Assembly (NCBI GenBank): GCA_029212425.1 | Contig: JARGNC010000016.1 | Location: forward strand, 1 to 24,054 | Reading direction: 5' to 3' | Length of the DNA: 24,054 nucleotides | Origin: Phycisphaerales bacterium | GTDB lineage: Bacteria > Planctomycetota > Phycisphaerae > Phycisphaerales > UBA1924 | In this document: piece after piece, positions 1 to 7,348 of the stretch | Numbering within the stretch: position 1 is the stretch's first letter | Layout of the letters: every line of letters starts with the position of its first letter | Made by a program: the position numbers and the translations under genes | Notes under the pieces: model-generated | The model's input: only the letters and a program-made list of their open reading frames with translations | Databases searched by the model: none | What the model was told of the DNA's origin: nothing

Positions 1-125
1 GGGAAGTTCTGGTGGGTGATCTTGGATGTGTTTTTGAGCACGGTTTGTTGAAAATGTATGGGAAGTCAGGTGAAAAGGATGGAAACGCGTCCGTATGTTG
101 GATGGAGATGGGGAGTAAGAAGTGA
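1..125 (+). other. possible 3' end of a gene entering from the left edge
   Basis: One plus-strand frame (first full codon at base 3) stays open for 40 codons and ends in TGA at 123-125. The other two plus frames close within about 50 bases. No motif is recognisable in the short peptide, which ends in WMEMGSKK. It could be the tail of a truncated gene or chance openness in G/T-rich DNA. Bases 126-204 hold the promoter of the next gene. Confidence 0.25.
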
Positions 126-131
126 TATTTA

Positions 132-160
132 TTGCTTGTTTGCGGTGAATCTGTTATAGT
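132..160 (+). promoter_or_regulatory. sigma-70-like promoter with extended -10
   Basis: TTGCTT at 132-137 and TATAGT at 155-160 are separated by exactly 17 bases, and TG at 152-153 gives an extended -10 (TGTTATAGT). The expected transcription start is near 167. This leaves about 38 bases of leader before the TTG start at 205. It is one of the best promoter matches in the window. Confidence 0.6.
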
Positions 161-204
161 ACGCATTGATCAATTTTTTATGACGAAGCGCTTGGGGGTT
201 CTGT

Positions 205-1401
205 TTGGACACTTCAGAGATTGCACAGTTTGAGGACCATTGTCGTGATGCGGTGCTCGAACTTCGGGGTGCTTTGATCGATTTGTTTCGGGATGTGGGG
301 AGTGATCCGACTCGTCCTCAGGATGTGGCTCGACGGTTTTCACTCAATAAGAACCTGACTTGGAAGATCGCGAAGATTGTGGGCGCGAAGTGCGCGTTTG
401 ATGCGGTCGAGCAGGTCCCTGGGACTGGGGGGATGAAGATCTTGCTCACAAGCATGCGCGAAGCGAACGCATCGGAGGTGGTGGTTCGGCGGGTCGAAGA
501 CGCGATGGATCGGTATGAGGAGATGATCCAGATCCATGTCGGGGATCGGGTGTCGCTTGATTTGATGCTTGATGGGATGGGGAGTGACAAGAGCAAGTTG
601 ATTAAGAGCCGAAAGTTGGTGTATCAGGGGAGCACGGGGTTGTGGGGGATCCAAGCGGATGCGCGGATCACGGCTCAGTTTTTAGCGCCTTCGAAAGATG
701 ATCCGGCGCGATTGGATATTGCGCAGGTGACGGGATTGAAGCGGGTGCGGCGGCTGCGACAGATTGATCGCTGGGACTTGTTCCGGTTTGTGCGGATGAA
801 TGAGGAGTCGCATCCGAATGTGCGTGTTCCGATTGATAGCGAGGAGCGGGGATGTCCAGGGTTGATGCGTGAGTTCTGTGATGATGTGATCCCTGAGCTT
901 CGTGTTGAGAAGGGGAAGCAAACGATCAATATCGAGCTTGGTCCAGGTCCGGTTGGGAAGACTGGTGAGTTTTCGGCGTACTTTGGGTATCAGTATCCAT
1001 CGTGTGAATCGCGTTACGCGAAGGATGGGGATGATGAGGCGTATATGTTCTCATCGGTCAGCATGCCTGCTCGGGTGCTGCTGTTTGATTTGTTTGTGCA
1101 CAAGGATTTGTATCCGCTGATCGATCCACGCGTGAATCTGTTTGGTAATCCATGGAGTTCTGGGAATCAAAAGGATGACAAGACTCGGATTCAGGTGCAC
1201 GAATCATTACAGGATCTTGGGCGCGGGGCGAATATTTCGACCGCGTTTACCGTCAACTACCCTCGGGTTGTCGAGCGGACATTTGACTCGATGGGGTGGG
1301 TTTCGGAAGATTTTTACTGCATGCGTCTTGAGATAGATTACCCCCCGATGGGGTCTTCGGTTGGGGTGAGCTTCCGGCTTCCTCAGAATCCTGAGCGATA
1401 G
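205..1401 (+). CDS. hypothetical protein with N-terminal HTH-like segment
   Basis: This is a 398-residue soluble protein that I cannot assign to a named family. The start is TTG, with GGGGG at 194-198 six bases upstream and a good promoter at 132-160; no in-frame ATG lies near the N-terminus. Residues about 34-60 (RPQDVARRFSLNKNLTWK and following) look like a helix-turn-helix or winged-helix module, which suggests a DNA-binding or regulatory protein, but this is inference. The rest is mixed alpha/beta with no visible signal peptide or membrane segment. It stands alone: the gene to its right is convergent, with only 19 bases between the stop codons. Base use is G/T-rich on the coding strand, as in the plus-strand gene at 2.2-4.4 kb. 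Confidence 0.8.
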   Translation: MDTSEIAQFEDHCRDAVLELRGALIDLFRDVGSDPTRPQDVARRFSLNKNLTWKIAKIVGAKCAFDAVEQVPGTGGMKILLTSMREANASEVVVRRVEDAMDRYEEMIQIHVGDRVSLDLMLDGMGSDKSKLIKSRKLVYQGSTGLWGIQADARITAQFLAPSKDDPARLDIAQVTGLKRVRRLRQIDRWDLFRFVRMNEESHPNVRVPIDSEERGCPGLMREFCDDVIPELRVEKGKQTINIELGPGPVGKTGEFSAYFGYQYPSCESRYAKDGDDEAYMFSSVSMPARVLLFDLFVHKDLYPLIDPRVNLFGNPWSSGNQKDDKTRIQVHESLQDLGRGANISTAFTVNYPRVVERTFDSMGWVSEDFYCMRLEIDYPPMGSSVGVSFRLPQNPER

Positions 1402-1420
1402 CAGGTCCACTTTGGGCGAG

Positions 1421-1966
1421 TTAAACGAGCTCGAAGATCGATTGCGTGCGGAGGACGAGGTTCTCTGCGGCGATCAGGTGGTACGCTTGGATGTGGATTT
1501 CTTGCGCGAAGCGTTGGGTGGTGACCAGTGAGAGGCATGCGCCTGCTTGGTCTTTCCAGCGGTGGGTGAGTGCTTCTTGATCTCTTGCGTGTTGGTCGAG
1601 TTCTTCGAAGGTGTCGTTGTAGATGTGTGGGGTGAGCTGCTCGGTTTGGGCGGCGGTGATGTAGTTGATTTTGGTGCGAGGAATTTTTTGTGAGAAGTCT
1701 TTCTCTGCGGAGCAGAGGAGTGATTCGATGAGACCGATGTCCGAGTTGCCTACTTGGTAGTCGGTGACATGCTCGGTGGCGCAGCCGTCAACTGAGGTGA
1801 AGGTGCATGCGTGTGAGCCTGGCATGAGGGCGATGTTGAGTGTGTAGTAGTCTTGGATGATTGTGCGGGACTCTGAATATTGGAAGAGTTCAGGTTGGAG
1901 AGATCGGGCGTAGAGGAGAGTTTGGTAAGACTGGAGTCGTGTGGATGAGTTGATGGTGGTTGCCAT
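1421..1966 (-). CDS. DUF2617-like protein of unknown function
   Basis: The start is placed at the ATG at 1964-1966 (MATTINSSTRLQ) because GGGAAGGAA lies 4-5 bases upstream. A longer in-frame start at 1999 would place that Shine-Dalgarno sequence inside the gene. The product has 181 residues and no signal peptide or membrane segment. The stretch SYQTLLYARSLQPELFQ near the N-terminus, and the overall length, resemble the DUF2617 family, which I recall from planctomycetes and actinobacteria and which has no known role. The match is from memory and should be tested with a profile search. The gene is transcribed away from the HEAT-repeat gene. A promoter-like pair with an inverted repeat lies at 2052-2078, leaving a leader of about 80 bases. 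Confidence 0.75.
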   Translation of the reverse strand: MATTINSSTRLQSYQTLLYARSLQPELFQYSESRTIIQDYYTLNIALMPGSHACTFTSVDGCATEHVTDYQVGNSDIGLIESLLCSAEKDFSQKIPRTKINYITAAQTEQLTPHIYNDTFEELDQHARDQEALTHRWKDQAGACLSLVTTQRFAQEIHIQAYHLIAAENLVLRTQSIFELV

Positions 1967-2051
1967 GGATTCCTTCCCATGTGGAGTGGGGGCTGACAAA
2001 AGGCTGCCCGGTGTGTGCGATTGTCCCGCGGAGATTCTCGCAAAAAGTGCG

Positions 2052-2078
2052 ATTTAACCGATGATGTTATCGGATCAA
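2052..2078 (-). promoter_or_regulatory. candidate promoter with palindromic spacer for the DUF2617-like gene
   Basis: On the minus strand TTGATC (2073-2078) is followed after 15 bases by TTAAAT (2052-2057). An inverted repeat, CCGAT-6-ATCGG (2058-2073), fills the space between them almost exactly. This arrangement would suit an operator read by a dimeric regulator. The spacer is shorter than the usual 17 bases, so the promoter assignment is tentative. The inverted repeat itself is plain in the sequence. Confidence 0.35.
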
Positions 2079-2189
2079 CTTGTGGTCTCCAAGGGAGAAG
2101 TGGATGATTGATCCAAAATAGGGAGTTCGGTTTGAATTTCCGTATTTGGTACAAGATAGCAGGTGTTTTGTTTTTTCAAACACTAGAAG

Positions 2190-2198
2190 TGGTATATT
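2190..2198 (+). promoter_or_regulatory. extended -10 promoter for the HEAT-repeat gene
   Basis: TGGTATATT is an extended -10 (TGn plus TATATT at 2193-2198). No good -35 is present; TTGTTT at 2168-2173 is 19 bases away. Transcription would start near 2205, downstream of the in-frame TTG at 2146. This supports a coding start at 2245 or 2251. Confidence 0.45.
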
Positions 2199-2244
2199 GG
2201 GTAAGATTGTCGAAAAAAATTCAAGTCCCGAGCACAGCCCGAAA

Positions 2245-4380
2245 ATGAGAATGTCTTTGAAGTCCGCACCGATACAGCTTGATGATTCGATGAAGCACTT
2301 GCTGGGTTTGCCTTTGCGCTTTCAAGTTGCGGCGTTGGACGAGGGGCTGAAGGTTGGGGAACCTGTTGAATGCCAACAGTTTGCGATCCGTTTGATTGAG
2401 ATTGCAGGGTATGGTCGGAGTGGGATTACGGAGCGGGCGCTTGGGCCGATCGAGTTGATTTCGGGGTTGTCGGATCGTTGGCGAGCTCGGCATGGGGACA
2501 CGGCGCTTCGCGCGCTCGCGGAGAGTTGGGGCAAGCTTTCGTTTGGGGTTCGGGAACTCGCGCTCTCGCTTGGGCGGTCTCGGTGGATCAAGGTCACCAA
2601 AGAAATGGCGGCTGATCCTGATGCGCAAGCGCGGATTACGGCGCTTTCGATCGCACAAGATACGGATGATCCTGCGTTTGGGGTGATGGTGTGCTCCATG
2701 CTTTGCGATGAGCACTCGAAGGTTCGACTCGCGGCGGATCGCGCGTTGATCGCGATGGTGCTTGGGATGTTTGGGAATCTGGATGCGGAGATGCTTGGGG
2801 AGGAGTTTGCGCAGATCCGTGATCGGCGCGTGACTCGGATGCTCTGTGATTCGTCTGTGCTTGAGCTTGAGCGGTGCTCGATGCTCGCGGCGATCGCGGA
2901 TGCGGCATGGTCGTTCTCGAGTCATCGGTGCAGATCGCCGTTGCTTGCGTCGTTGTTGTTGATGGATCGTCAGGGGGGGACGGCGATCGAGAAGCGTGCG
3001 TTTGAGAAGATGCGGAGATTGCTCAGGGAGCGGAATCATCCGAGTCATATGCCAATGCGGACGGTGCTGCGGACGACTCCTGCGCCGATCTTGCGTGAGC
3101 GGGCGCTGCGGTGGTTGGTGATCGATCCGATCGCGGGGGTTGCGTCGGCACGATTGGAAGTTGCGGAGTCTGAAGCGGAACACTGCGCGGTGCTGGATCA
3201 GATGCACCTTTGTGTGCGTCCGAAGCGTGCGAAGGGTCTCAAGCGGGTGCGTGTTGCGACTCGGCAGGTTGATGGTGCGGTGGTGCTCGAACCACGCGCT
3301 CCGATGCTGAGCAGGGAAGCGTTTGGTTCGCTTGAGCGGCAGAGCAAGCTTGGATATCTGCGTTGGGTCGCGGGGCTTGATCTGGATCGCGGGCTGCGGC
3401 GTGGTGAGATGGAATCTGCGATGGCGGATCCGGATGCGCTGGTACGGATGTATGGGTGCTGTGTTGCTGATCCGCTTGATCTGGTGGATTATCTGTACGA
3501 TGGAGAGGACGCGATTGCTCGGCATGCGGCGATGCGGTGGTCTTCGGTCGGGAGCGCTGGGCCTGGGGTTGGATCGGGGAGCTGGTCACGGCGGTTTGAA
3601 ACGGCGCGTGTCAACGGACGCTCGGGGTCGGCGTGGGTGCGGCGGATTGCGAACGAAGAAATCGAGCGGCTGTCGATGGAGATCCCATCGAGTCCCGCAT
3701 CGCGCGTGCAGGCGCGGCGGCTGTATCAGACCGATCCGGCACGCTTCGTGCGCTCGATCCGAGAGATGCTGCATCAACCATCGAAACGGGGTGTGGGTCT
3801 TGAGATGATCTTGGCGCTGGGGCTTGAGTCTCGGTTTGAGATGGATCTGCTCTCGCTTGTTGATGAACCAACGCTTGATGCGCGGGTTGGGGCTTCGTTG
3901 GTGCGGGGGCTGAGCGCGATTGATTCGGTCGCGGCGGCGCGTGCGGTACTGCGGAGTTTGGAGAGTGATGATCAGCGGGTGGTTGCCAATGCGATCGAGT
4001 CGGTGCATACACCGATCGGTTCGTTGATTGAGTACAAGGGGGATGCGAACCATCGGGTGCGATCGAGCGCGATCCGTCGGATGTTGTTGTCGGGTCAAAC
4101 GGGAAGCTTGGTCGAGGGGGCGGCGGAGGATCTGGGCGCGATGCTCAAGGATCAGCGTGTGTCGCATCGGCTCGCGGGGGTTTGGGCGGCGCAGCGGGTG
4201 CTTGAGCCGAGGATGGCAAGGCGGCTGAGCGTGCGGTTTGATGGTTGGCGGGAATTGGTTTCGACACTCAACGAGATGACCTTGCACGAGACGGACGATG
4301 CGGTGCGTGGTCGTGCGGATCAATGCGTGCATCGGATGCTGGTGAGTCATCGCGCGGGAATGATGGAGGGGGCACGGTGA
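2245..4380 (+). CDS. HEAT-repeat-like protein
   Basis: The product has 711 residues from the ATG at 2245; a second ATG at 2251 is equally possible. An upstream in-frame TTG at 2146 is rejected because it precedes the best promoter. No signal peptide or transmembrane segment is visible. Paired amphipathic helices with the HEAT/armadillo pattern recur, for example DPDAQARITALSIAQD and DEHSKVRLAADRALIAM near the N-terminus and DDQRVVANAIES and NHRVRSSAIRRML near the C-terminus. Such proteins are usually scaffolds or adaptors, and the partner cannot be read from sequence. The stop overlaps the GTG start of the next gene, so the two are probably translated together. That points to a job near the membrane, where the next product is anchored. 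Codons are strikingly rich in G. Confidence 0.8.
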   Translation: MRMSLKSAPIQLDDSMKHLLGLPLRFQVAALDEGLKVGEPVECQQFAIRLIEIAGYGRSGITERALGPIELISGLSDRWRARHGDTALRALAESWGKLSFGVRELALSLGRSRWIKVTKEMAADPDAQARITALSIAQDTDDPAFGVMVCSMLCDEHSKVRLAADRALIAMVLGMFGNLDAEMLGEEFAQIRDRRVTRMLCDSSVLELERCSMLAAIADAAWSFSSHRCRSPLLASLLLMDRQGGTAIEKRAFEKMRRLLRERNHPSHMPMRTVLRTTPAPILRERALRWLVIDPIAGVASARLEVAESEAEHCAVLDQMHLCVRPKRAKGLKRVRVATRQVDGAVVLEPRAPMLSREAFGSLERQSKLGYLRWVAGLDLDRGLRRGEMESAMADPDALVRMYGCCVADPLDLVDYLYDGEDAIARHAAMRWSSVGSAGPGVGSGSWSRRFETARVNGRSGSAWVRRIANEEIERLSMEIPSSPASRVQARRLYQTDPARFVRSIREMLHQPSKRGVGLEMILALGLESRFEMDLLSLVDEPTLDARVGASLVRGLSAIDSVAAARAVLRSLESDDQRVVANAIESVHTPIGSLIEYKGDANHRVRSSAIRRMLLSGQTGSLVEGAAEDLGAMLKDQRVSHRLAGVWAAQRVLEPRMARRLSVRFDGWRELVSTLNEMTLHETDDAVRGRADQCVHRMLVSHRAGMMEGAR

Positions 4381-4727
4381 GTTTGTTGAGCGGGAGTATG
4401 AACGGGGCGGTGGTGCTGATCGCGCAAGCGGGTCCGACGGAGTTGTTTGTTCCTGAAGGGACACAAGCAACCAGCGGCGGGGGGATGCCTTGGTTGGTTT
4501 GGATTGGGGTGGCTGCGATCGTGGTTGTGATTGGTATTTGGATGCGGGCGATGGGGCAACGGCGGGTCGATCCGCGTGAGCTTGCGTTCCGTTCGTTGTC
4601 CAAGAAGCTTGGATTGTCGCATTCGCAAGCGGCGGCGATTCGCGCGATGAGTGCGTCGAGCGGGCAGCGTCCGATTGGGTTGCTTATGAGTCCCAGCGCG
4701 GTGCGTGCGGCGGCTGAATCGGCGTAA
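4377..4727 (+). CDS. small single-pass membrane protein
   Basis: The product has 116 residues. The start is the GTG at 4377, overlapping the TGA of the HEAT-repeat gene (GTGA). It has a strong Shine-Dalgarno sequence, GGAGGG at 4365-4370, six bases upstream. The alternative ATG at 4398 has its GGGAG only one base away and is less likely. One transmembrane helix is clear (PWLVWIGVAAIVVVIGIW and following, about residues 41-60), followed by a basic cytoplasmic-type tail with a helical segment (DPRELAFRSLSKKLGLSHSQ). The family is not recognised. The coupling suggests it works with the HEAT-repeat protein, perhaps as its membrane anchor; this is inference. Confidence 0.7.
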   Translation: MSLLSGSMNGAVVLIAQAGPTELFVPEGTQATSGGGMPWLVWIGVAAIVVVIGIWMRAMGQRRVDPRELAFRSLSKKLGLSHSQAAAIRAMSASSGQRPIGLLMSPSAVRAAAESA

Positions 4728-4729
4728 GC

Positions 4730-4756
4730 ACGGTTGGTTAAGTACGGTTGGGTTAA
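4730..4756. repeat. two-copy tandem repeat at a convergent gene junction
   Basis: ACGGTTGGTTAA (4730-4741) is repeated with one extra G as ACGGTTGGGTTAA (4744-4756). The second copy contains the stop codon of the minus-strand Fur-like gene (TTA at 4753-4755). It looks like a local slippage duplication. No terminator hairpin is visible between the two genes. Confidence 0.6.
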
Positions 4757-5268
4757 TGCGAATGCGCGTGTTCGGTGCTGGATGGGGAGTCTTGGACGAT
4801 CTCGATTTTGAGTGCGTCTACTCCTGCATGTTTCGCGAGTTCATCCATGAGTTCTTGTGGGATCGCGTCGTGGAGTTGTTTGCTCAGGTGCTTGGGGGCG
4901 TCGAGGACTGTGCCGTCGTTGAGAACAAGGTGGATGTGCTGGTCTTGGTCTGCGTCGTATCGGCTTGCGCCTGAACCTGGGCAGCGGTTGGCGATGCGGC
5001 GGGCGAGTCCGTGGTCGACGAGCAGATCGAGGGTGTTGTAGATTGTTGCGAGACTGATGCCTTGCGCGGATTGTTTGACGGTCTGGTGGAGTTCTTCAGC
5101 GGTGGGGTGTGCTTTGGAATCGCAGAGTGTTTCGTAGATGAGCAGGCGCGGGCGCGTGCAACGGATGCCGCTCTTTGTGAGGATGGAGCGGACGGCGTGC
5201 TCGCGCGTTGAGAGGGGGCGTTCGCTCTCGGTGGTTGGGCAATCAGAGGTGTGGTTGGTCGAGACCAT
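4753..5268 (-). CDS. Fur-family transcriptional regulator lacking CxxC zinc motifs
   Basis: The product has 171 residues. The winged helix spans roughly residues 24-93 (GIRCTRPRLLIYETL, then HPTAEELHQTV and ISLATIYNTLDLLVDHGLA), typical of Fur/PerR/Zur DNA-binding domains. The dimerisation half keeps the metal-ligand stretch DQHIH (109-113). Where most family members have HLxCxxCG this one reads HLVLNDG, and the second C-terminal CxxC is absent too, so the structural zinc site is missing. The tail ends HAHSH, a possible metal-binding histidine cluster. Which metal it senses, or whether it is peroxide- or haem-responsive, cannot be told. No Shine-Dalgarno sequence precedes the ATG; instead a -10-like TAGAGT lies five bases upstream, which suggests a leaderless mRNA. 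The N-terminus is about 20 residues longer than usual. Confidence 0.9.
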   Translation of the reverse strand: MVSTNHTSDCPTTESERPLSTREHAVRSILTKSGIRCTRPRLLIYETLCDSKAHPTAEELHQTVKQSAQGISLATIYNTLDLLVDHGLARRIANRCPGSGASRYDADQDQHIHLVLNDGTVLDAPKHLSKQLHDAIPQELMDELAKHAGVDALKIEIVQDSPSSTEHAHSH

Positions 5269-5273
5269 GCGAT

Positions 5274-5302
5274 ACTCTATCGGAAACGCGGCTCGAAACC
5301 AA
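5274..5302 (-). promoter_or_regulatory. promoter of the Fur-like gene, probably giving a leaderless mRNA
   Basis: On the minus strand TTGGTT (5297-5302) and TAGAGT (5274-5279) are spaced by 17 bases. The -10 hexamer ends only five bases before the ATG, so transcription would begin at or within a base or two of the start codon. No ribosome-binding site is present. Confidence 0.5.
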
Positions 5303-5370
5303 TGTTTTTTCGTTCAATCGTGCTTTGAGAGGTGATTGAAGGGCGTTCTTGGCGTTGGAGTCTGCGTTTT

Positions 5371-5847
5371 TTATGGTTGTGGTGTGACGATCTGCATGCG
5401 TTTGTGATCGATTCCGGCTTCTTGGAAGATATCGGAACCGGTTTCCCAGCCGAGTTTTTCGTAGAAGGGCATCGCGGAGAGTTGGGCGTGGCAGTAGAGA
5501 CCTGGGAGGGAGAGTTCTGTGAATGCGCGGACTTCGATCGCGATCATGAGGTTTTTGCCGATGCCTTCGCCTTGTCGTTGTTTATCCACGCAGACTTGTT
5601 GGACTTTGCCTGCAGTTTCGTTGGATCCAGGTTGCGGTGGGAAGAGGGTCGCGGCGCCGACGACGGTGTCTCCGGTCGGGTGGTCGATGACGGCGACGAA
5701 ATGCTCGCATTTTTCTTCGCGTCCCGGCGCCATGTTGTAGTAGTCTTCGATGGTGTACCCGATGGGTTTGAGGAGCACGGCGGTGCGCAGGGCGACCTCT
5801 TGCTCGTAGAGCGGGTGATCCATGGTGATGCGTTGAATTTTGATCAC
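5371..5847 (-). CDS. GNAT-family N-acetyltransferase, ElaA/YjcF-like
   Basis: The product has 158 residues. The start is GTG at 5845-5847, with GAGG (5856-5859) eight bases upstream. The acetyl-CoA-binding motif A is present as VCVDKQRQGEGIGK (85-98, pattern Q/R-x-x-G-x-G/A). It is followed by the motif B strand-helix HAQLSAMPFYEKLGW (120-134). The C-terminus carries FQEAGIDHKRMQI, close to the F-x-E-x-GI-x-H-x-x-M tail of the ElaA/YjcF subgroup. That subgroup has poorly defined substrates, so the acceptor is unknown. It is cytoplasmic, with no signal. The stop lies 102 bases before the Fur-like gene, which has its own promoter, so the two may be transcribed separately. Confidence 0.88.
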   Translation of the reverse strand: MIKIQRITMDHPLYEQEVALRTAVLLKPIGYTIEDYYNMAPGREEKCEHFVAVIDHPTGDTVVGAATLFPPQPGSNETAGKVQQVCVDKQRQGEGIGKNLMIAIEVRAFTELSLPGLYCHAQLSAMPFYEKLGWETGSDIFQEAGIDHKRMQIVTPQP

Positions 5848-5914
5848 TTGCGAGTCCTCGGTCCGGGCGTGTGCCCATCATAGCAGGAAACGCGAATCGT
5901 GCCCAGCGTGTGGA

Positions 5915-7240
5915 TTACTCGAACTGCTTTCCGGGCCAGTTTTGGCATGGGATGATCTGGATTTCTGGTTGTCGATCGAAGCTTTGATCGAGTCTTTGCC
6001 AGTTGATGTTTTCCCAGTCGTTGTAGTCTGAGAGGGTGTCGCAGGTGCTGTCGTAGCAGTTTCCATCTGCGTTTGATCCGCAGGGCGCGGTGGTCCCGGT
6101 GCCGCAGTTGAGGTTGCGTTCGTATGGTGCGGTGTCGATGCTTCCGTTGTTGTTGAAATCGACAGGTGCGTCGTGGACACCGATGGTTTCGTCCACGGCG
6201 AACTCCATGACATCGTTGTTGAAGCCGTGGGAGAAATCGAGGATGCCGTCACCCATGGTGTCCGCGTTCATGTCGATCCCTTGGAACTGGAATCTGTAGT
6301 TCATGACTGAGTTGTAGTTGATTTTGTTGTTCTGGTTGATGTTTCCGCCGTGCCTGAGACCGATGTTGTGTCCCAGTTCGTGCATGATGGTGTTTGCCAT
6401 GTTGGTTGTGGAGTTGTAGTTGACCATGGTGACCATGAAGTCGTCGCCGTTGATTTCTGCGACACCTGAGGAGTTGTTGCTGTCGTTGTTGTATCGGTTC
6501 GCGAAGATGGCGTAGTGGTAATATCCCTTGCGTCTTGGATCGAAGTGTTCTGCTTTGTATTCGTTGAATCCGTTGTCGAACTGGATCGCGACGGGAGCGC
6601 CTGGGAGTTGATTGCCTCCGGTGTTTTTGGAGTCTTGTCCGAAATCGAGGTGAAGCGTGATCCCGTCTGGAAGGTTGTAGGGGTTGGGGACGGGAGCGAT
6701 TGCGAATGCGTTTTCGATTCGTGTGAAGACTTCTTGTGTTGGTCGGTAGTTTTCGGTGCGTCCTTGGAACTCGCCTTGGAACCAGTCGCATTCGACGAAG
6801 ATGTCTTTGCGGAGTGGATTGGCGTCATGGAGGATGAGTCCGTCGGTTGTGCCGTGGATTTCGTCTCCGTCGTCGATCCCGTCACCATCGGTGTCTGCGA
6901 CGAGTGGGTTTGTTCCGGTTGATCGGAGGTTGAGATAGATCCCGTTGTCGGATTCTGCAAAGTCTGGGATTCTGTCGCCGTCGGTGTCGGTGAGGTTTGG
7001 GCATGTGGTCCATGCGAGGAGGTATGCGGAGACATCGAGGAAGTTGATGACTCCTGAGTTGTCGAAGTCGACGCTTGGGTCTTGGTTGGAAAAACGGATC
7101 ACGAACTCGGAGAGGTCGAGGAAGTTGAGTGCGGAGTCGAGATGGAGATCCGCGGAGCAGTATTGTGAGGTGCTTTGTGCTGAGGCGCTTGAATGTGCGG
7201 ATAGCAGGATAGCGAGGGAGGTCAACAATCGGTTTGGCAT
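5915..7240 (-). CDS. secreted metzincin-type zinc metalloprotease with dockerin-like and TSP3 repeats
   Basis: The product has 441 residues. A signal peptide is clear (hydrophobic LLTSLAILLSAHSSASA, cleavage near residue 21). Residues about 28-80 hold two EF-hand-like loops in a dockerin-like arrangement (LNFLDLSEF, then DFDNSGVINFLDVSAY). Next come two thrombospondin type 3 calcium repeats (DTDGDRIPDFAE 85-96; DTDGDGIDDGDE 116-127). The catalytic motif HELGHNIGLRH (287-297) is the long metzincin zinc site HExxHxxGxxH, followed by a Met-turn-like SVMNY (311-315). The protein is therefore probably an exported, calcium-stabilised endopeptidase. Asp/Asn-rich calcium-type loops recur after the catalytic core. 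GGAA eight bases upstream supports the ATG at 7238-7240. It stands alone between the GNAT gene and ispG. Confidence 0.88.
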   Translation of the reverse strand: MPNRLLTSLAILLSAHSSASAQSTSQYCSADLHLDSALNFLDLSEFVIRFSNQDPSVDFDNSGVINFLDVSAYLLAWTTCPNLTDTDGDRIPDFAESDNGIYLNLRSTGTNPLVADTDGDGIDDGDEIHGTTDGLILHDANPLRKDIFVECDWFQGEFQGRTENYRPTQEVFTRIENAFAIAPVPNPYNLPDGITLHLDFGQDSKNTGGNQLPGAPVAIQFDNGFNEYKAEHFDPRRKGYYHYAIFANRYNNDSNNSSGVAEINGDDFMVTMVNYNSTTNMANTIMHELGHNIGLRHGGNINQNNKINYNSVMNYRFQFQGIDMNADTMGDGILDFSHGFNNDVMEFAVDETIGVHDAPVDFNNNGSIDTAPYERNLNCGTGTTAPCGSNADGNCYDSTCDTLSDYNDWENINWQRLDQSFDRQPEIQIIPCQNWPGKQFE

Positions 7241-7262
7241 AGAACTGGTTCCGTAGAGCGGT

Positions 7263-7277
7263 TTGGGTGAACCCCAA
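7263..7277. promoter_or_regulatory. inverted repeat upstream of the metalloprotease gene
   Basis: TTGGGTGAACCCCAA has perfect five-base arms (TTGGG/CCCAA) around a five-base centre, 22 bases before the protease ATG. It could be an operator or a small hairpin in the leader. No convincing -35/-10 pair was found in the ispG-protease gap (7241-7348), so its role is open. Confidence 0.3.
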
Positions 7278-7348
7278 GATAGCGAAACATAGGTGAATTT
7301 GTTGTGATTGTCGAGCTTTTCCGGAGTTCTTATAGGACCGGAGCGGGA

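Noticed and set aside
2221..3525. Long open minus-strand frame (434 codons) opposite the HEAT-repeat gene
   Set aside because: Its Arg/Pro/His-rich low-complexity composition is typical of an antisense shadow. The plus-strand reading has clear repeat structure, a promoter and a coupled downstream gene.
5865..5876. GGGC-GTGT-GCCC hairpin between the protease and GNAT genes
   Set aside because: The four-base stem is too short and no T-tract follows on either strand, so it is not a terminator.
5332..5883. Open plus-strand frame of 183 codons
   Set aside because: It is antisense to the GNAT gene, which has intact acetyl-CoA motifs and a Shine-Dalgarno-supported start.
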